A stretch of 64,000 nt of DNA from Burkholderia arboris (GCF_902499125.1 NZ_CABVPX010000004.1:124001-188000), one strand, 5' to 3'. Counted from the first letter of the stretch, positions 27,036-36,317 are shown. Translations and numbers: made by a program. The notes: generated from the sequence alone by a model not told the origin.

Positions 27036-27069
27036 CGCGACTTGCCGCGACTTGCCGCGACTTGCCGCG
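27036..27069. repeat. 10-bp tandem repeat
   Basis: CGCGACTTGC occurs three times head to tail (27036-27065), followed by a partial fourth CGCG (27066-27069). It starts 3 bases after the DUF2917 stop. The rest of the gap to 27200 shows no gene. Confidence 0.9.
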
Positions 27070-27200
27070 TCGCACCGCGCACCTCCCCCATTGTCACTGC
27101 AACCGGCGAACGCACGCTTTGCCGGCCACCCTCACCGGAGCGTCCCCATCGCCCACCATTCGACCGCCGCAGCCTTCCCGGCATCGCGGCGGTCACCGCC

Positions 27201-27623
27201 TCACCGTGCGCTCCGGCGACGCTCGATCCACTCGAATACGGCCATCCCCACCAGCATCGCTGCGACGAACCCGATCCCCTTGGCCGACCCGAAGCCGATC
27301 GACACGATCGCGGGTCCCGGACAGAACCCGGCAATTCCCCAGCCGATGCCGAACACCGCACTGCCTGCGACGAGGCGCACGGTAATCGCGCGCAACGCCG
27401 GCAACTGCATCGGCAGGCCGAGCCATGACCGTGTCCGGCGCTTTGCCCACGCGAACGCGAATACCGCCACACCTGTCGCACCCGCCATCACGAACGCAAG
27501 CGACGGATCCCAATGGCCGGCCAGGTCCAGAAAGCCGAGCACCTTCTGCGGATTGGCCATGCCCGACACGATGAGGCCGACGCCGAACAGCAGCCCCGCC
27601 AGAAACGCGCATCCTGCCTGCAT
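27201..27623 (-). CDS. YeeE/YedE-like (DUF6691) half-transporter subunit
   Basis: This 140-residue membrane protein belongs to the sulfur-transport YeeE/YedE superfamily, here split in two genes. It has the marks GLIVSGMANPQKVLGFLDLAG and GFCPGPAIVSIG; the Cys in GxCPG is the likely sulfur-handling residue. It lies one base after the partner gene and in the same operon as the BigR-type sensor. In Xylella and Agrobacterium, BigR operons hold similar membrane proteins for sulfide or thiosulfate handling. Confidence 0.85.
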   Translation of the reverse strand: MQAGCAFLAGLLFGVGLIVSGMANPQKVLGFLDLAGHWDPSLAFVMAGATGVAVFAFAWAKRRTRSWLGLPMQLPALRAITVRLVAGSAVFGIGWGIAGFCPGPAIVSIGFGSAKGIGFVAAMLVGMAVFEWIERRRSAR

Positions 27624-27624
27624 G

Positions 27625-28059
27625 TCAGCCTCCCGGCACGTGCAGCCGCACGAAGACGGTCACGAAACCCGCGACCATGAAGGTCGCCGTCGCGACCACC
27701 GAGCGCAGCGCACCGCGCGACATCCCGCATACACCGTGGCCGCTCGTGCAACCGCCCGCGTACCGCGTGCCGATCCCGACCAGCAGACCGGCCGCCAGCA
27801 ATTCGAACCAGCTTGCGTCCACCTGCGGCGTCAGACCGGCTCCGGCAACGCGCATCAGGACCGGCGCGACGATCATCCCGCCGACGAACGCCATGCGCCA
27901 GTCGCGCTCCCCGCCACCCGCCGTCAGCAGGCCGCCGACGATCCCGCTGATGCCGGCAATCCGGCCGTTGAACGCGACGAGCCACGCGGCCGCGAACCCG
28001 ATCAACACGCCGCCCGCCAGCGACAGCCACGGCGTGAAGTGAAGTGCGTCAATCTGCAT
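27625..28059 (-). CDS. YeeE/YedE family sulfur transporter, first half
   Basis: The 144-residue protein has four to five hydrophobic segments and the motif GTRYAGGCTSGHGVCGMSR, the Cys-containing signature of YeeE/YedE proteins, which carry sulfur species by Cys relay. Its ATG (28059) overlaps the end of the regulator gene by 11 bases and has a GGAGAAG site. With the 140-residue partner it forms a complete two-lobe transporter. The length is normal for split versions of the family. Confidence 0.87.
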   Translation of the reverse strand: MQIDALHFTPWLSLAGGVLIGFAAAWLVAFNGRIAGISGIVGGLLTAGGGERDWRMAFVGGMIVAPVLMRVAGAGLTPQVDASWFELLAAGLLVGIGTRYAGGCTSGHGVCGMSRGALRSVVATATFMVAGFVTVFVRLHVPGG

Positions 28060-28399
28060 CGCGCTTCTCCTTCGCGGCCGGGCCGCAGAACTGTTCATAC
28101 AGCACGCCCATCACCGCGATCGCGGCCGGACTGTCGAGCGAATAGTGGATGGCCTTGCCCTCGCGGCGCGTACGGACCAGCGCGTTGTCCCGCAACACGC
28201 CGAGCTGCTGCGACAGTGTCGGCTGACGAATGTCGAGCCGTGCCTCGAGATCGCTGACGCAACGCTCGCCCTGCGACAGTTCGCACAGCAGCAGCAGCCG
28301 GTCGGGATTCGACAGCACCTTGAGGAGCGCGCAGGCCGATTCGGCGGCAGCGCGCATTTGATCGGGCCGGGGCGGCCCGGCGGGAAGCACGGCATTCAT
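28049..28399 (-). CDS. bigR: ArsR-family persulfide sensor (BigR/SqrR type)
   Basis: The 116-residue ArsR repressor has the winged helix LLKVLSNPDRLLLLCELSQGERCVSDLEARL...QPTLSQQLGVLRDN in order. Cys39 and Cys105 are 66 residues apart, exactly the spacing of the sensing pairs of BigR (C42/C108) and SqrR (C41/C107), which form a polysulfide bridge and release DNA. Cys23 and Cys47 are extra. I chose ATG 28399; the frame extends to 28456 through the operator. It leads an operon with the two YeeE/YedE genes and has two adjacent palindromes upstream. Confidence 0.88.
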   Translation of the reverse strand: MNAVLPAGPPRPDQMRAAAESACALLKVLSNPDRLLLLCELSQGERCVSDLEARLDIRQPTLSQQLGVLRDNALVRTRREGKAIHYSLDSPAAIAVMGVLYEQFCGPAAKEKRDAD

Positions 28400-28411
28400 C
28401 GGAGCAAAAAA

Positions 28412-28451
28412 ATCAATTAACGAATTGATATTATATCGTTTTATATAATAT
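28412..28451. promoter_or_regulatory. Two adjoining AT-rich palindromes: BigR operator and promoter
   Basis: ATCAATT (28412-28418) / AATTGAT (28423-28429), spacer 4, and ATATTATAT (28428-28436) / ATATAATAT (28443-28451), spacer 6, are both perfect. They share two bases and lie 13-52 bases before the bigR start. AT-rich dyads are the known form of BigR boxes. A TATAAT for leftward transcription lies inside the second dyad. Confidence 0.6.
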
Positions 28452-28501
28452 TGCACCCTGCCGCTCGTTCACCGGCAACCCGGCCTTGTCCCCTCCTTCG
28501 C

Positions 28502-29863
28502 TCAGGCCTGCTCGCCCGCGATCCCGTCGACGCCCGACGCCCGCGCCGCATCGGCGCGAACCCTCCCGAGCGCCAGCACCGCGACCGCCGCGATCACGCA
28601 CGGCACCGCCACGACGGCAAACGCGGTCGACAGCGGTACGCCCATCGCGAGCATCGCACCGCCCGCCATCGATCCGACCACCGAGCCGCCGCGGCCGATC
28701 CCGTTGGCCCAGCTCACGCCGGTGGTCCGGCACTCGGTCGGATAGAACGCGGCCGACAACGCGTTCGCACCGACCTGCGAGCCCGACACGCAGAAGCCGG
28801 CGGCGAACACCGCGAGCGCGGCGCCTGACGGCGACGCGGCAAACACGCCGATCGCCGCGACGAAGATACCGGCCGCCGCATAGCTGCAGGCCAGCACGCG
28901 ATGCGGATCGAAGCGGTCCATCAACCCGCCGAGGACGATCGCGCCGAACGTGCCGCCGACCTGGAACATCGCGGTCACGCGCGCGGCCGTCTGCAGCGTT
29001 GCACCGGTCGTGCGCAGCAGCGTCGGCAGCCAGCTGGACAGCAGGTAGATGACGAGCAGGCTCATGAAGAACGTCAGCCACAGCAGCAGCGTGCCGCGCA
29101 GCAGGTCGGCGCCGAACAGCCGGCCGAGCGGCGACCCGGCCGGCTTGCCGGCCGGTGCGACGAACGACGCGTGCACGAGGTGCGGATCCGGTGCGATGCG
29201 GCCGAGCATTGCCGCGATCCGCGCGGAAGGCGCGCCCTGGTTGACGAGATAGCGCACCGATTCCGGCAGCCGCCATGCCAGCACCGGCAGGAGCAGCAGC
29301 GGCGCGGCGCCGCCAACGACGAGCACCGCGCGCCAGCCGTGGTGCTCGATCAGCGACGCGGCCGCGAGCCCGCCGAGCGCGGAACCGATCGTGAAGCCGC
29401 AGAACATCGTCGTCACGAGCAGCGAACGGCGGCGCGCCGGACAGTATTCGGACGTCAGCGTGATCGCATTCGGCATCGCGCCGCCGAGCCCGAGCCCGGT
29501 CACGAAGCGCCACACGATCAGCTCGGTCAGGCCGCCGGCGCTTGCCGACGCAGCACTCGCAATGCCGAAGCACGCGACGCACGCGAGCAGCAGGCGCTTG
29601 CGGCCGAACCGGTCGCCGAACGGCCCGAACACGAGCGCGCCGGCCATCAGCCCGGCGAGCCCCGCGCCGAACACCGGGGCGAGCTGCGCGGGCGACAGGC
29701 CCCACTCCGTACGGATGACGGGTGCGATGAACCCGATCGATGCGGTATCGAATCCGTCGATCGCGACGATCAGAAAGCACAGAACGACGATCGCGGCCTG
29801 AAACGGCGCCACGCGATGCCGGTCGATCCATTCGCTGACGTCGATGGACAGCGTATCGGCCAT
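28502..29863 (-). CDS. mhbT: Aromatic acid:H+ symporter (MFS, 3-hydroxybenzoate/gentisate uptake)
   Basis: The 453-residue, 12-helix transporter is of the AAHS branch (PcaK, BenK, MhbT, GenK). DGFDTASIGFIAP in helix 1 carries the DGxD motif needed for aromatic-acid transport, and FGDRFGRKRLL follows helix 2. It is the last gene of the gentisate-pathway operon, 81 bases after the monooxygenase gene, so 3-hydroxybenzoate is the expected substrate; gentisate is also possible. Confidence 0.85.
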   Translation of the reverse strand: MADTLSIDVSEWIDRHRVAPFQAAIVVLCFLIVAIDGFDTASIGFIAPVIRTEWGLSPAQLAPVFGAGLAGLMAGALVFGPFGDRFGRKRLLLACVACFGIASAASASAGGLTELIVWRFVTGLGLGGAMPNAITLTSEYCPARRRSLLVTTMFCGFTIGSALGGLAAASLIEHHGWRAVLVVGGAAPLLLLPVLAWRLPESVRYLVNQGAPSARIAAMLGRIAPDPHLVHASFVAPAGKPAGSPLGRLFGADLLRGTLLLWLTFFMSLLVIYLLSSWLPTLLRTTGATLQTAARVTAMFQVGGTFGAIVLGGLMDRFDPHRVLACSYAAAGIFVAAIGVFAASPSGAALAVFAAGFCVSGSQVGANALSAAFYPTECRTTGVSWANGIGRGGSVVGSMAGGAMLAMGVPLSTAFAVVAVPCVIAAVAVLALGRVRADAARASGVDGIAGEQA

Positions 29864-29944
29864 AAGGGTGTCTCCTCCAGGAAGGCGGTCGCGCGTCGTA
29901 TGTCGTTGGAATGCGCGCCGCCGGAATCGGGCTGAATGTATGCG

Positions 29945-31153
29945 TTATGCGACAGTCTTCAGGCAATCCTCCGCGCGCCAGCCGTGCAGCCAGTCGAGCG
30001 CGTCGTAGAACTGCGCCTGCGTGCGGCCGACCCAGAGCCCGTTGCGCACCTGCCGCTCGACGCCTTTCGCGTGATAGATCCGCCCCATTTCCCGTGCCGA
30101 ATACAGCACGCGTGCGGTACGCGGAATCCGCACGCGTTCGTACCGCGCGAACGCGGCCTCGAAATCACCGTCGGTCTGCGCAACGGCCGCGCCGAGCGTC
30201 ACCGCGTCCTCGAGCGCCTGGCATGCGCCCTGCGCGATGTATTGCGTCATCGGATGGGCCGCATCGCCGAGCACCGTCGCACGGCCCGCGCTCCAGCCCT
30301 CCACCGGATCGCGGTCGGCGGTCGCCCAGCGTTTCCACGACGTCGGCCGGTCGAGCATCTGTTTCGGCAGCGGATGAATGCCGTCGAAGTACGACAGCAC
30401 CTCTTCCTTGCTGCCCTCGCGCACGCCCCAGGTTTCCTGCTCACGGCTGTGGAACGTGACGACGAGGTTGTACTGCTGCCCGCCGCGCAGCGGATAGTGA
30501 ACCAGATGGCAATGCGGGCCGGCCCACACGACCGGTGCATTGATCTGCAGATCCTTCGGCATGTTGTCGACGTCGACCACCGCGCGATACACGACGTGGC
30601 CCGTCACGCGATGCGCATCGCCGATCAGCGCCTGACGGATCGCGGATTTCACGCCATCGCAACCGATCACCGCGTCGGCGCGATAGCGCTCGCCGTGCTG
30701 GTCGATCACGGTCACGCCGTTGCCGTCCTGCTCGAACCCGCACACCTGCGTGCTCGTCCGGAATTCGATCAGCGGGTGATCCCGGACCGCTTCGTAGATC
30801 GACAGGTGAATGTCCGCGCGATGGATCACTGCATACGGATTGCCGAACCGTTCGCGATACGCAGCCCCCGTATCGATGCGCGCGACTTCGCGTGCATCGA
30901 TCGCGTCCATCAGTTGCAGCCAGTCGGTGAACACCGCGCGACCGCGTGCCGCCTCACCGACACCCAGCGCATCGAGCGCGTTGAATGCGTTCGCCGCAAG
31001 CTGGATTCCCGCGCCGATCTCGCCGATCTGCCCGGCCTGTTCGAGCAGCTTCACGCGGATACCCTGGCGCGCGAGCGCCAGCGCCGCTGCCAGCCCGCCG
31101 ATACCGCCGCCGATCACGAGAACGCGCCGGCCGTTGTGGTGTGTCTCACCCAT
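29945..31153 (-). CDS. mhbM: 3-Hydroxybenzoate 6-monooxygenase (FAD)
   Basis: The 402-residue flavoprotein hydroxylates 3-hydroxybenzoate to gentisate using NADH and O2. It has the Rossmann GxGxxG (VLVIGGGIGGLAAALALARQG), the DG motif (AVIGCDGVKSAIR) and the FAD ribityl site GDAAHPMTQYIAQGACQALEDA. The ATG at 31153 has an AGGAGACA site; the longer frame to 31243 has none. The next genes upstream encode gentisate ring-cleavage steps, which separates it from salicylate 1-hydroxylases of the same family. Confidence 0.87.
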   Translation of the reverse strand: MGETHHNGRRVLVIGGGIGGLAAALALARQGIRVKLLEQAGQIGEIGAGIQLAANAFNALDALGVGEAARGRAVFTDWLQLMDAIDAREVARIDTGAAYRERFGNPYAVIHRADIHLSIYEAVRDHPLIEFRTSTQVCGFEQDGNGVTVIDQHGERYRADAVIGCDGVKSAIRQALIGDAHRVTGHVVYRAVVDVDNMPKDLQINAPVVWAGPHCHLVHYPLRGGQQYNLVVTFHSREQETWGVREGSKEEVLSYFDGIHPLPKQMLDRPTSWKRWATADRDPVEGWSAGRATVLGDAAHPMTQYIAQGACQALEDAVTLGAAVAQTDGDFEAAFARYERVRIPRTARVLYSAREMGRIYHAKGVERQVRNGLWVGRTQAQFYDALDWLHGWRAEDCLKTVA

Positions 31154-31172
31154 GTTTGTCTCCTGCTTTGTG

Positions 31173-31814
31173 TTACGCGACGTAATCCGGTTGCCGCTGC
31201 GGTTGCGCGGCCTCGAAAGCCGGCTCGTGCCGCGCGTGTTCAAACACCGCGAGGCTGCGCGGAAACGCGCTCAGGTCGCAATCCATCCGCAATGCGTTCG
31301 CGACCTGCGGCACGAGACACACGTCGGCGAGCGTCGGCGTGTCGCCGAAGCACCACGGGCCCTCGTCCGCGCGGGCCAGCAGGCGCTCGACGCCGGCCAT
31401 CCCTTCCGCGATCCAGTGCCGGTACCACGCGGTCTTCTGCTGCGGCGTGACCTTCAGTTCGCTGTCGAGATAGCGCAGCACGCGCAGGTTGTTGACCGGA
31501 TGGATGTCGCACGCGATCAACGTCGCCAGTTCCAGTACGCGCGCCCGGCGGCGCAGCTCGAGCGGGATCAGCCGCGGTTCCGGCCGGATCCGGTCGAGGT
31601 AATCGAGGATCGCAAGCGACTGGCCGAGGCGGAAATCGCCGTCAACCAGCGCCGGCACCGCGGCTGACGGGTTCACCTGCGCGACGTAAGCGGCGTCGCG
31701 CTGCTCGCCGGTGCGGATGTTCACGGGCAGCGTGTCGTACGGCAGCCCTTTCAGCGCGAGCGCAATGCGCACCCGGTAGGATGTCGAACTGTTGAAGAAG
31801 CTATGCAGTTGCAC
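31173..31814 (-). CDS. mhbI: Maleylpyruvate isomerase (zeta-class GST family)
   Basis: The 213-residue protein has the zeta-class glutathione-transferase start LHSFFNSSTSYRVRIALALKG, with the catalytic Ser-Ser region, and NPSAAVPAL in the glutathione-binding fold; the C-terminal helical domain has DIHPVNNLRVLRYL. It turns maleylpyruvate into fumarylpyruvate with glutathione. The place between the fumarylpyruvate hydrolase and monooxygenase genes in a gentisate operon favours this over maleylacetoacetate isomerase. Confidence 0.88.
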   Translation of the reverse strand: MQLHSFFNSSTSYRVRIALALKGLPYDTLPVNIRTGEQRDAAYVAQVNPSAAVPALVDGDFRLGQSLAILDYLDRIRPEPRLIPLELRRRARVLELATLIACDIHPVNNLRVLRYLDSELKVTPQQKTAWYRHWIAEGMAGVERLLARADEGPWCFGDTPTLADVCLVPQVANALRMDCDLSAFPRSLAVFEHARHEPAFEAAQPQRQPDYVA

Positions 31815-31838
31815 GATGTGACCTTTCGGGGAAACGCG

Positions 31839-32537
31839 TCAGACCACGCGCACGGTCAGTTCGCCGAGACGCTCGACGCCGACCTTCATCACGTCGCCCG
31901 CCACCACCGCGCCGACACCTTCGGGCGTACCCGTGAAGATCACGTCGCCCGGTTCGAGGCGGAAGAACTTCGACAGGTCGGCCACCGTCTCCGCAACCGA
32001 CCAGATCAGGTGCGACACGTCGCTCTTCTGCTTCGTCGCGTCATTGACCGTCAGCCACAGGCCGCCCTGCTCGAAATGACCGACGTCGCTGGCCGGATGC
32101 ACGGGCCCGATCGGCGCCGAGCGGTCGAACGCCTTGCCGATTTCCCACGGCCGGCCCATTTCGCGCATCTTCATCTGCAGGTCGCGGCGCGTCATGTCGA
32201 GGCCGACCGCATAGCCCCACACGTGCTCGAGCGCGCGCTCGAGCGGGATGTCCGAACCGCCCTTGCCGACCACCGCGACGAGTTCGGCTTCGTAGTGATA
32301 GTTCTGCGTCTGCGACGGATACGCGAGGTCGAGCGTTTCGCCGTACGCGACCGGCACGATCGAATCGGCCGGCTTGCAGAAGAAGAACGGCGGCTCGCGA
32401 TCGGGATCGAAGCCCATTTCACGCGCATGAGCCGCGTAGTTGCGGCCGACGCAATAGACGCGGCGCACGGCGAATTGGGCATCGCTGCCGGCAACAGGCA
32501 GCGCCACGGGTGCTTCGGGCGGGAAAACGAAAGTCAT
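31839..32537 (-). CDS. mhbH: Fumarylpyruvate hydrolase (FAH family)
   Basis: This 232-residue FAH-family enzyme splits fumarylpyruvate to fumarate and pyruvate. It has VYCVGRNYAAHAREMG at the start, the metal-binding Glu block YHYEAELVAVVGKGG and FTGTPEGVGAVVAGD near the end. I chose the ATG at 32537, which has a GGAG site; an ATG at 32558 would add seven residues without a site. The start is normal for the family. It lies 81 bases after the gentisate dioxygenase gene. Confidence 0.88.
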   Translation of the reverse strand: MTFVFPPEAPVALPVAGSDAQFAVRRVYCVGRNYAAHAREMGFDPDREPPFFFCKPADSIVPVAYGETLDLAYPSQTQNYHYEAELVAVVGKGGSDIPLERALEHVWGYAVGLDMTRRDLQMKMREMGRPWEIGKAFDRSAPIGPVHPASDVGHFEQGGLWLTVNDATKQKSDVSHLIWSVAETVADLSKFFRLEPGDVIFTGTPEGVGAVVAGDVMKVGVERLGELTVRVV

Positions 32538-32618
32538 GAACGGCTCCAGCTTAGACATGAATGAAGGGGCGCGCCGCCGCGGCAGCGCACGGAAAACGGA
32601 TCGTTGAAAGCGCCGGCG

Positions 32619-33662
32619 TCAGTCGCGCGCTTCGCGCAGCAGATTCAGCGCGGACAGCACGGGCCGGTCGGAATAGCTGAACAGCACGCTGTCGGACGAC
32701 GCCGACAGCCGCACCGGCGCCCACGACGGCGCGACGAAGATGTCGTGCGGCTCGAACGCGAATGCGCTGTCGCCGACCCATGCGGTGCCGGAGCCTTCGA
32801 CGACGCAGTAGATCGTCGCGTCGGTGCTGCGGTACGTGCGGCCGTCGAAGCCGGCCGGCAGGAACTGCATGAAGGTGGCGATGGTCGGCATCGGCCAGCC
32901 GCCCGTCGCGGGGTTCACGTAGCGCAGCTTCACGCCGTCCCACGCGTCAATCTCGCCGTTCCGGTACAGCGCGTCGAGCGCCTCGCGGGTACGGGCATAC
33001 GGATAGCTGAACACCGGCGACGTCGGGTCGCTCACGCGATGCCGCACCGGCACCATGTTGTGACCGAAGCGCGCGAAGCTGTCGCCTTCCGGGCGATTCA
33101 CGGGCTGCACGGCTTCCGGGTAGTTCTCCGCGAAACCGGCGTCGAGATTCGCGACGAGCGGGATGTCGAGCCCGTCGAGCCACACGACCGGCTCGCCGCC
33201 CTCGTCCGCCGACGGATTGCCGTGGTCGTGCCACGCCCACGACGGCGTGATGATGAAGTCGCCCGGATGCATCGTCGTGCGCTCGCCGTTCACGGCCGTC
33301 CATGCGCCGCGCCCTTCGACGATGAACCGCAGCGCCGACTGCGTATGGCGGTGGCTCGGCGCGATCTCGCCCGGCAGGATCAGCTGCAGCCCCGCATACA
33401 GGCTCGGCGTCATGCTCGACTTGCCGGGCAGCCCCGGGTTCTCCAGCACCAGCACGCGGCGCACGGCTTCTTCCGCGCTGATCACGCTGCCGGCCTGCAT
33501 CACGAGGTCGCGTATCTGCGCGTACTTCCAGATCGCGGCCTGCGCAGCCGGCTGCGGCGATTTCGGCACGAGGTTGTGCAGCGATTCCCACAGCGGCGCG
33601 AGGCGCTGCTCGGCGATCCGTGCGTAGTAGGCGGCGCGCGACGCGTCCGGATGGGTCGTCAT
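32619..33662 (-). CDS. mhbD: Gentisate 1,2-dioxygenase
   Basis: The 347-residue bicupin iron enzyme opens the ring of gentisate between C1 and C2 to give maleylpyruvate. The first cupin has [16 protein letters not shown] (His iron ligands) and [18 protein letters not shown]; the second has [13 protein letters not shown] and [15 protein letters not shown]. The ATG at 33662 has a GGAGACAT site; the open frame reaches 33863 across the promoter and overlaps the divergent LysR gene, so the longer form is ruled out. It is the first gene of the operon. Confidence 0.92.
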   Translation of the reverse strand: MTTHPDASRAAYYARIAEQRLAPLWESLHNLVPKSPQPAAQAAIWKYAQIRDLVMQAGSVISAEEAVRRVLVLENPGLPGKSSMTPSLYAGLQLILPGEIAPSHRHTQSALRFIVEGRGAWTAVNGERTTMHPGDFIITPSWAWHDHGNPSADEGGEPVVWLDGLDIPLVANLDAGFAENYPEAVQPVNRPEGDSFARFGHNMVPVRHRVSDPTSPVFSYPYARTREALDALYRNGEIDAWDGVKLRYVNPATGGWPMPTIATFMQFLPAGFDGRTYRSTDATIYCVVEGSGTAWVGDSAFAFEPHDIFVAPSWAPVRLSASSDSVLFSYSDRPVLSALNLLREARD

Positions 33663-33771
33663 GATGTCTCCTTGCAGGCGGCCGATCGGCGTCGGCGCCG
33701 GGTCTGTCGGGTCGGGGACCGTGCTGCGGTCCGTGAGTGGATTTATATTCGACGCAGCCATACCCGGTAAA

Positions 33772-33790
33772 ATGATCAAATCATCTGATC
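33772..33790. promoter_or_regulatory. Candidate LysR binding site in the mhbR-mhbD gap
   Basis: ATGAT (33772-33776) / ATCAT (33780-33784) and GATCA (33774-33778) / TGATC (33786-33790) are overlapping dyads. The second has the T-N11-A spacing of LysR-type sites. It lies 40 to 60 bases before the regulator gene, in the divergent promoter region. Confidence 0.45.
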
Positions 33791-33830
33791 CATATAATTC
33801 TGGATATACCTTCTCGAGACAAGGCATGCG

Positions 33831-34775
33831 ATGGACTGGACCCACCGGCTGCGGCTGCGGCATCTGCAGGTACTGTTGAGCCTGGCCGGCACCGGCAACC
33901 TGAGCCAGTCGGCGCTGGCGCTCGCGACCACGCAGCCGGCGCTGTCGAAATGGCTGAAGGAGCTGGAAGAGGATGTCGGGCTGCCGCTATTCGAGCGGCA
34001 TGCGCGCGGCCTGCGGCCGACGCCCTACGGCGAAGCGTTGATCGAGCACGCGCGCCGCGTCGAAGCGCAGCTCGACATCGCGCGCGACGACATGGCCGCG
34101 CTGCGCGAAGGCGGCAGCGGCCTCGTGACGATCGGCACATCGGGCGTCGCGGCGGCCGATACGGTGCCGCTCGCAGTGTCGCAACTGCTGAAGCGGATGC
34201 CGCGCGCGCAGGTGCGGCTCACCGAAAGCACGATGAACCAGCTGATGCCGCAGCTCGCACGCAGCGAACTGGATATCGTCGTCGGCCGCTCGGGCTCGAC
34301 CTACGTCGATCCGCTGCTGCATGCCGAAGCGCTGTATGTCGATCCGGTCGTGTTCGTCGCGCGGCCCGGCCATGCGCTCGCCGGTGCGACGTCGGTCGGC
34401 TGGGACGACGTGCTCGCCTACCCGTGGATCGTGTGGCCGTCCGGCACGCCCGTGCACAACGCGCTGGAAGCCGCACTGAATGCCGCCGGCCGCGTGCAGC
34501 CGCCGCACTGCGTCGAATCGAATTCGTCGATCCTGAACCTCACGCTGCTGAACAACACCGACCTGCTCGGTGTCGCGTCACATCGTGCCGCGCGGCGTTT
34601 CGCGCAACTGAACGCGATCCGCATCCTGCCGATGGAGCTCGAGGGCCAGGGCGCGGTGTCGATCTACTGGCACCCCGACAGCGCGAACCGCGCGGCCGTG
34701 GCCGCGACGATCGAGTGCCTGCGCGCCTGTGCGGCGCCGCAAGTCGGCGGCTGGGAGAAAGTGAAGGTGGAGTGA
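33831..34775 (+). CDS. mhbR: LysR-family regulator of the gentisate operon
   Basis: The 314-residue LysR protein has the N-terminal helix-turn-helix ([52 protein letters not shown]) and a two-lobe effector domain starting near residue 92. It is divergent from the gentisate dioxygenase gene with 168 bases between starts and a T-N11-A dyad in the gap, so it most likely activates the operon on binding 3-hydroxybenzoate or gentisate. It converges with the hydroxyproline operon, and a 9-bp hairpin lies between them. Confidence 0.85.
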   Translation: MDWTHRLRLRHLQVLLSLAGTGNLSQSALALATTQPALSKWLKELEEDVGLPLFERHARGLRPTPYGEALIEHARRVEAQLDIARDDMAALREGGSGLVTIGTSGVAAADTVPLAVSQLLKRMPRAQVRLTESTMNQLMPQLARSELDIVVGRSGSTYVDPLLHAEALYVDPVVFVARPGHALAGATSVGWDDVLAYPWIVWPSGTPVHNALEAALNAAGRVQPPHCVESNSSILNLTLLNNTDLLGVASHRAARRFAQLNAIRILPMELEGQGAVSIYWHPDSANRAAVAATIECLRACAAPQVGGWEKVKVE

Positions 34776-34780
34776 ATGGC

Positions 34781-34804
34781 GCGGCCCGGCGCGAACCGGG
34801 CCGC
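34781..34804. terminator. Hairpin between convergent LysR and hydroxyproline genes
   Basis: GCGGCCCGG (34781-34789) pairs perfectly with CCGGGCCGC (34796-34804) across a 6-base loop, in the 43 bases between two convergent stops. It has no T-run on either side, so it may end transcription both ways only in part. Confidence 0.5.
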
Positions 34805-34818
34805 CTGGAGGCGCCACG

Positions 34819-36087
34819 TCACGCGCCGTCGCAGGATGCCGTGCCGTCGAGCATCAGCGTGCCGACCCGCGCAGGCACGAGCGGCGTACGCGGCACCGGC
34901 GGCGTCCAGCCGAACAGCGCCTGCGCGGCCGCACCGCAGACGCGGCCCTGGCACGCGCCCATCCCGCAACGCGACTGCAGCTTCGCGGCCGTCCAGCCTG
35001 GCTCCTGCACGACCGCATCGACACGCACATCCTCGCAACGGCACAGCAGCGTATCGGGCCGCGCGAGCCGGCGGACCGGCTCGCGGATCGCGAAGCGCTC
35101 GCGTACCGCGTCCGCGAACGCCTGCCAGTGCGCGCGCCGCGCGACGAGCGCAGCCAACGGCGCCGTTTGCCCGGTCGCCGCGTAACCGGCGATTTCGCCT
35201 TCGACCATCGCCAGTTCGCTGCCGCCGACGCCCGTACACTCGCCCGCCGCGAAAACCCCGTCGCGGCTCGTGCGCTGGTGCGCATCGACCGCCACCGCAC
35301 CGTTGTCGATCCGGCAGCCGAGATGGCTCGGCAGCACGGTATTCGGCACGAGGCCGAAGCCGCACGCGAGCCGCTCGCAATCGACGTCGAACTCGCGATC
35401 GCCCTGACGGATCCGGACACGTTCGAGCCGCTTGTCGCCGAATGCCTCGACGACGTGCGCATCGGGCCGGTAAGCCGCCGTGACGAGCTTCGCGGCCTGC
35501 GCGAGCTTCGACGGCCAGCGCCACAACCCCGCGCCGAAGCCCGCCACGTCGCCCCATGCGGCCTGCTCGAGCACGTGCGACACGCGTGCCCCGGACTGAC
35601 GGGCCGTCGCCGCGCTCGCCAGCAGCAGCGGCCCGCTGCCCGCGATCACCGTGCGCTGCCCGCGCACATCGAGGCCGTACTTGATCAACGCCTGCAAACC
35701 GCCCGCGCCGGTGACGCCGGGCAGCGTCCAGCCCGGAAACGGCAGCAGCAGTTCGCGTGCGCCGCAGCAAAGAATCAGCGTCCGGAAATCGAGCAGCAGC
35801 CCGCGCTCGTCGTCCTCGAGCAGCAGCGTGCCCGGCTGCGTTTCGGCGACGATGCGCGTCGCCGCGAGATGCGTGACGTCCGGCTGCCGCAGCACGGCGA
35901 GGCGTTCAGCGGCGACCGGTACCGGTGTGGCCGCTGCGCCTTGCCGCCAGATCTGCCCGCCCGCCCGCGGGTTGTCGTCGACGATCGCGACCGTCGCGCC
36001 GCCTTTCGCCGCGGCCCGCGCGGCCGACAGCCCGGCCGGGCCCGCGCCGACGATCGCGACGTCGACGCTCAGTCGTTCCTGTTTCAT
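34819..36087 (-). CDS. D-hydroxyproline dehydrogenase, FAD/BFD-like subunit (HcnB/OoxA type)
   Basis: The 422-residue protein has an N-terminal FAD Rossmann fold (VAIVGAGPAGLSAARAAAKGG), a second dinucleotide fold (RTVIAGSGPLLLASAAT) and a C-terminal BFD-like [2Fe-2S] domain (LLCRCEDV ... CGMGACQGRVC). This is the layout of the large subunit of D-hydroxyproline dehydrogenase, opine oxidase and HcnB. Its ATG overlaps the small ferredoxin-like gene by four bases, and that gene overlaps the catalytic oxidase gene, so the three form one complex that oxidises cis-4-hydroxy-D-proline. Confidence 0.85.
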   Translation of the reverse strand: MKQERLSVDVAIVGAGPAGLSAARAAAKGGATVAIVDDNPRAGGQIWRQGAAATPVPVAAERLAVLRQPDVTHLAATRIVAETQPGTLLLEDDERGLLLDFRTLILCCGARELLLPFPGWTLPGVTGAGGLQALIKYGLDVRGQRTVIAGSGPLLLASAATARQSGARVSHVLEQAAWGDVAGFGAGLWRWPSKLAQAAKLVTAAYRPDAHVVEAFGDKRLERVRIRQGDREFDVDCERLACGFGLVPNTVLPSHLGCRIDNGAVAVDAHQRTSRDGVFAAGECTGVGGSELAMVEGEIAGYAATGQTAPLAALVARRAHWQAFADAVRERFAIREPVRRLARPDTLLCRCEDVRVDAVVQEPGWTAAKLQSRCGMGACQGRVCGAAAQALFGWTPPVPRTPLVPARVGTLMLDGTASCDGA

Positions 36088-36317
36088 CGCGTACGCTCCA
36101 CCTGCATCCCGTCACGGCACAATGTCTGGCAAGCCAGCCGGCGCCGGCCGTCGATCGTCATCCGGCATTCCTGGCAGACGCCCATTCCGCAAAACGGCGC
36201 GCGCGCCGCGCCCGTGCACGACACACGTGTCGTGTCGTCGCCGCTCGCCGCGACAGCGGCCGCGACGGTCGCGCCGTCGGCCACCGTCAGCGCGCGGCCG
36301 TCCAGATGAATGATCAT
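36084..36317 (-). CDS. D-hydroxyproline dehydrogenase, small [2Fe-2S] subunit
   Basis: The 77-residue protein is a ferredoxin-like HcnA/OoxC-type subunit: ATVAAAVAASG, then FCGMGVCQECRMTIDG and ACQT, giving the C-x4-C-x2-C...C ligands of a plant-type [2Fe-2S] cluster. It overlaps both neighbours by four bases (ATGA), so all three subunits are made together. It passes electrons from the FAD oxidase to the BFD-like subunit. The long open frame upstream is not coding. Confidence 0.87.
   Translation of the reverse strand: MIIHLDGRALTVADGATVAAAVAASGDDTTRVSCTGAARAPFCGMGVCQECRMTIDGRRRLACQTLCRDGMQVERTR

Noticed and set aside
27036-27069. Three 10-bp tandem repeats as a CRISPR-like array
   Set aside because: Units abut without spacers and are far too short; this is simple slippage.
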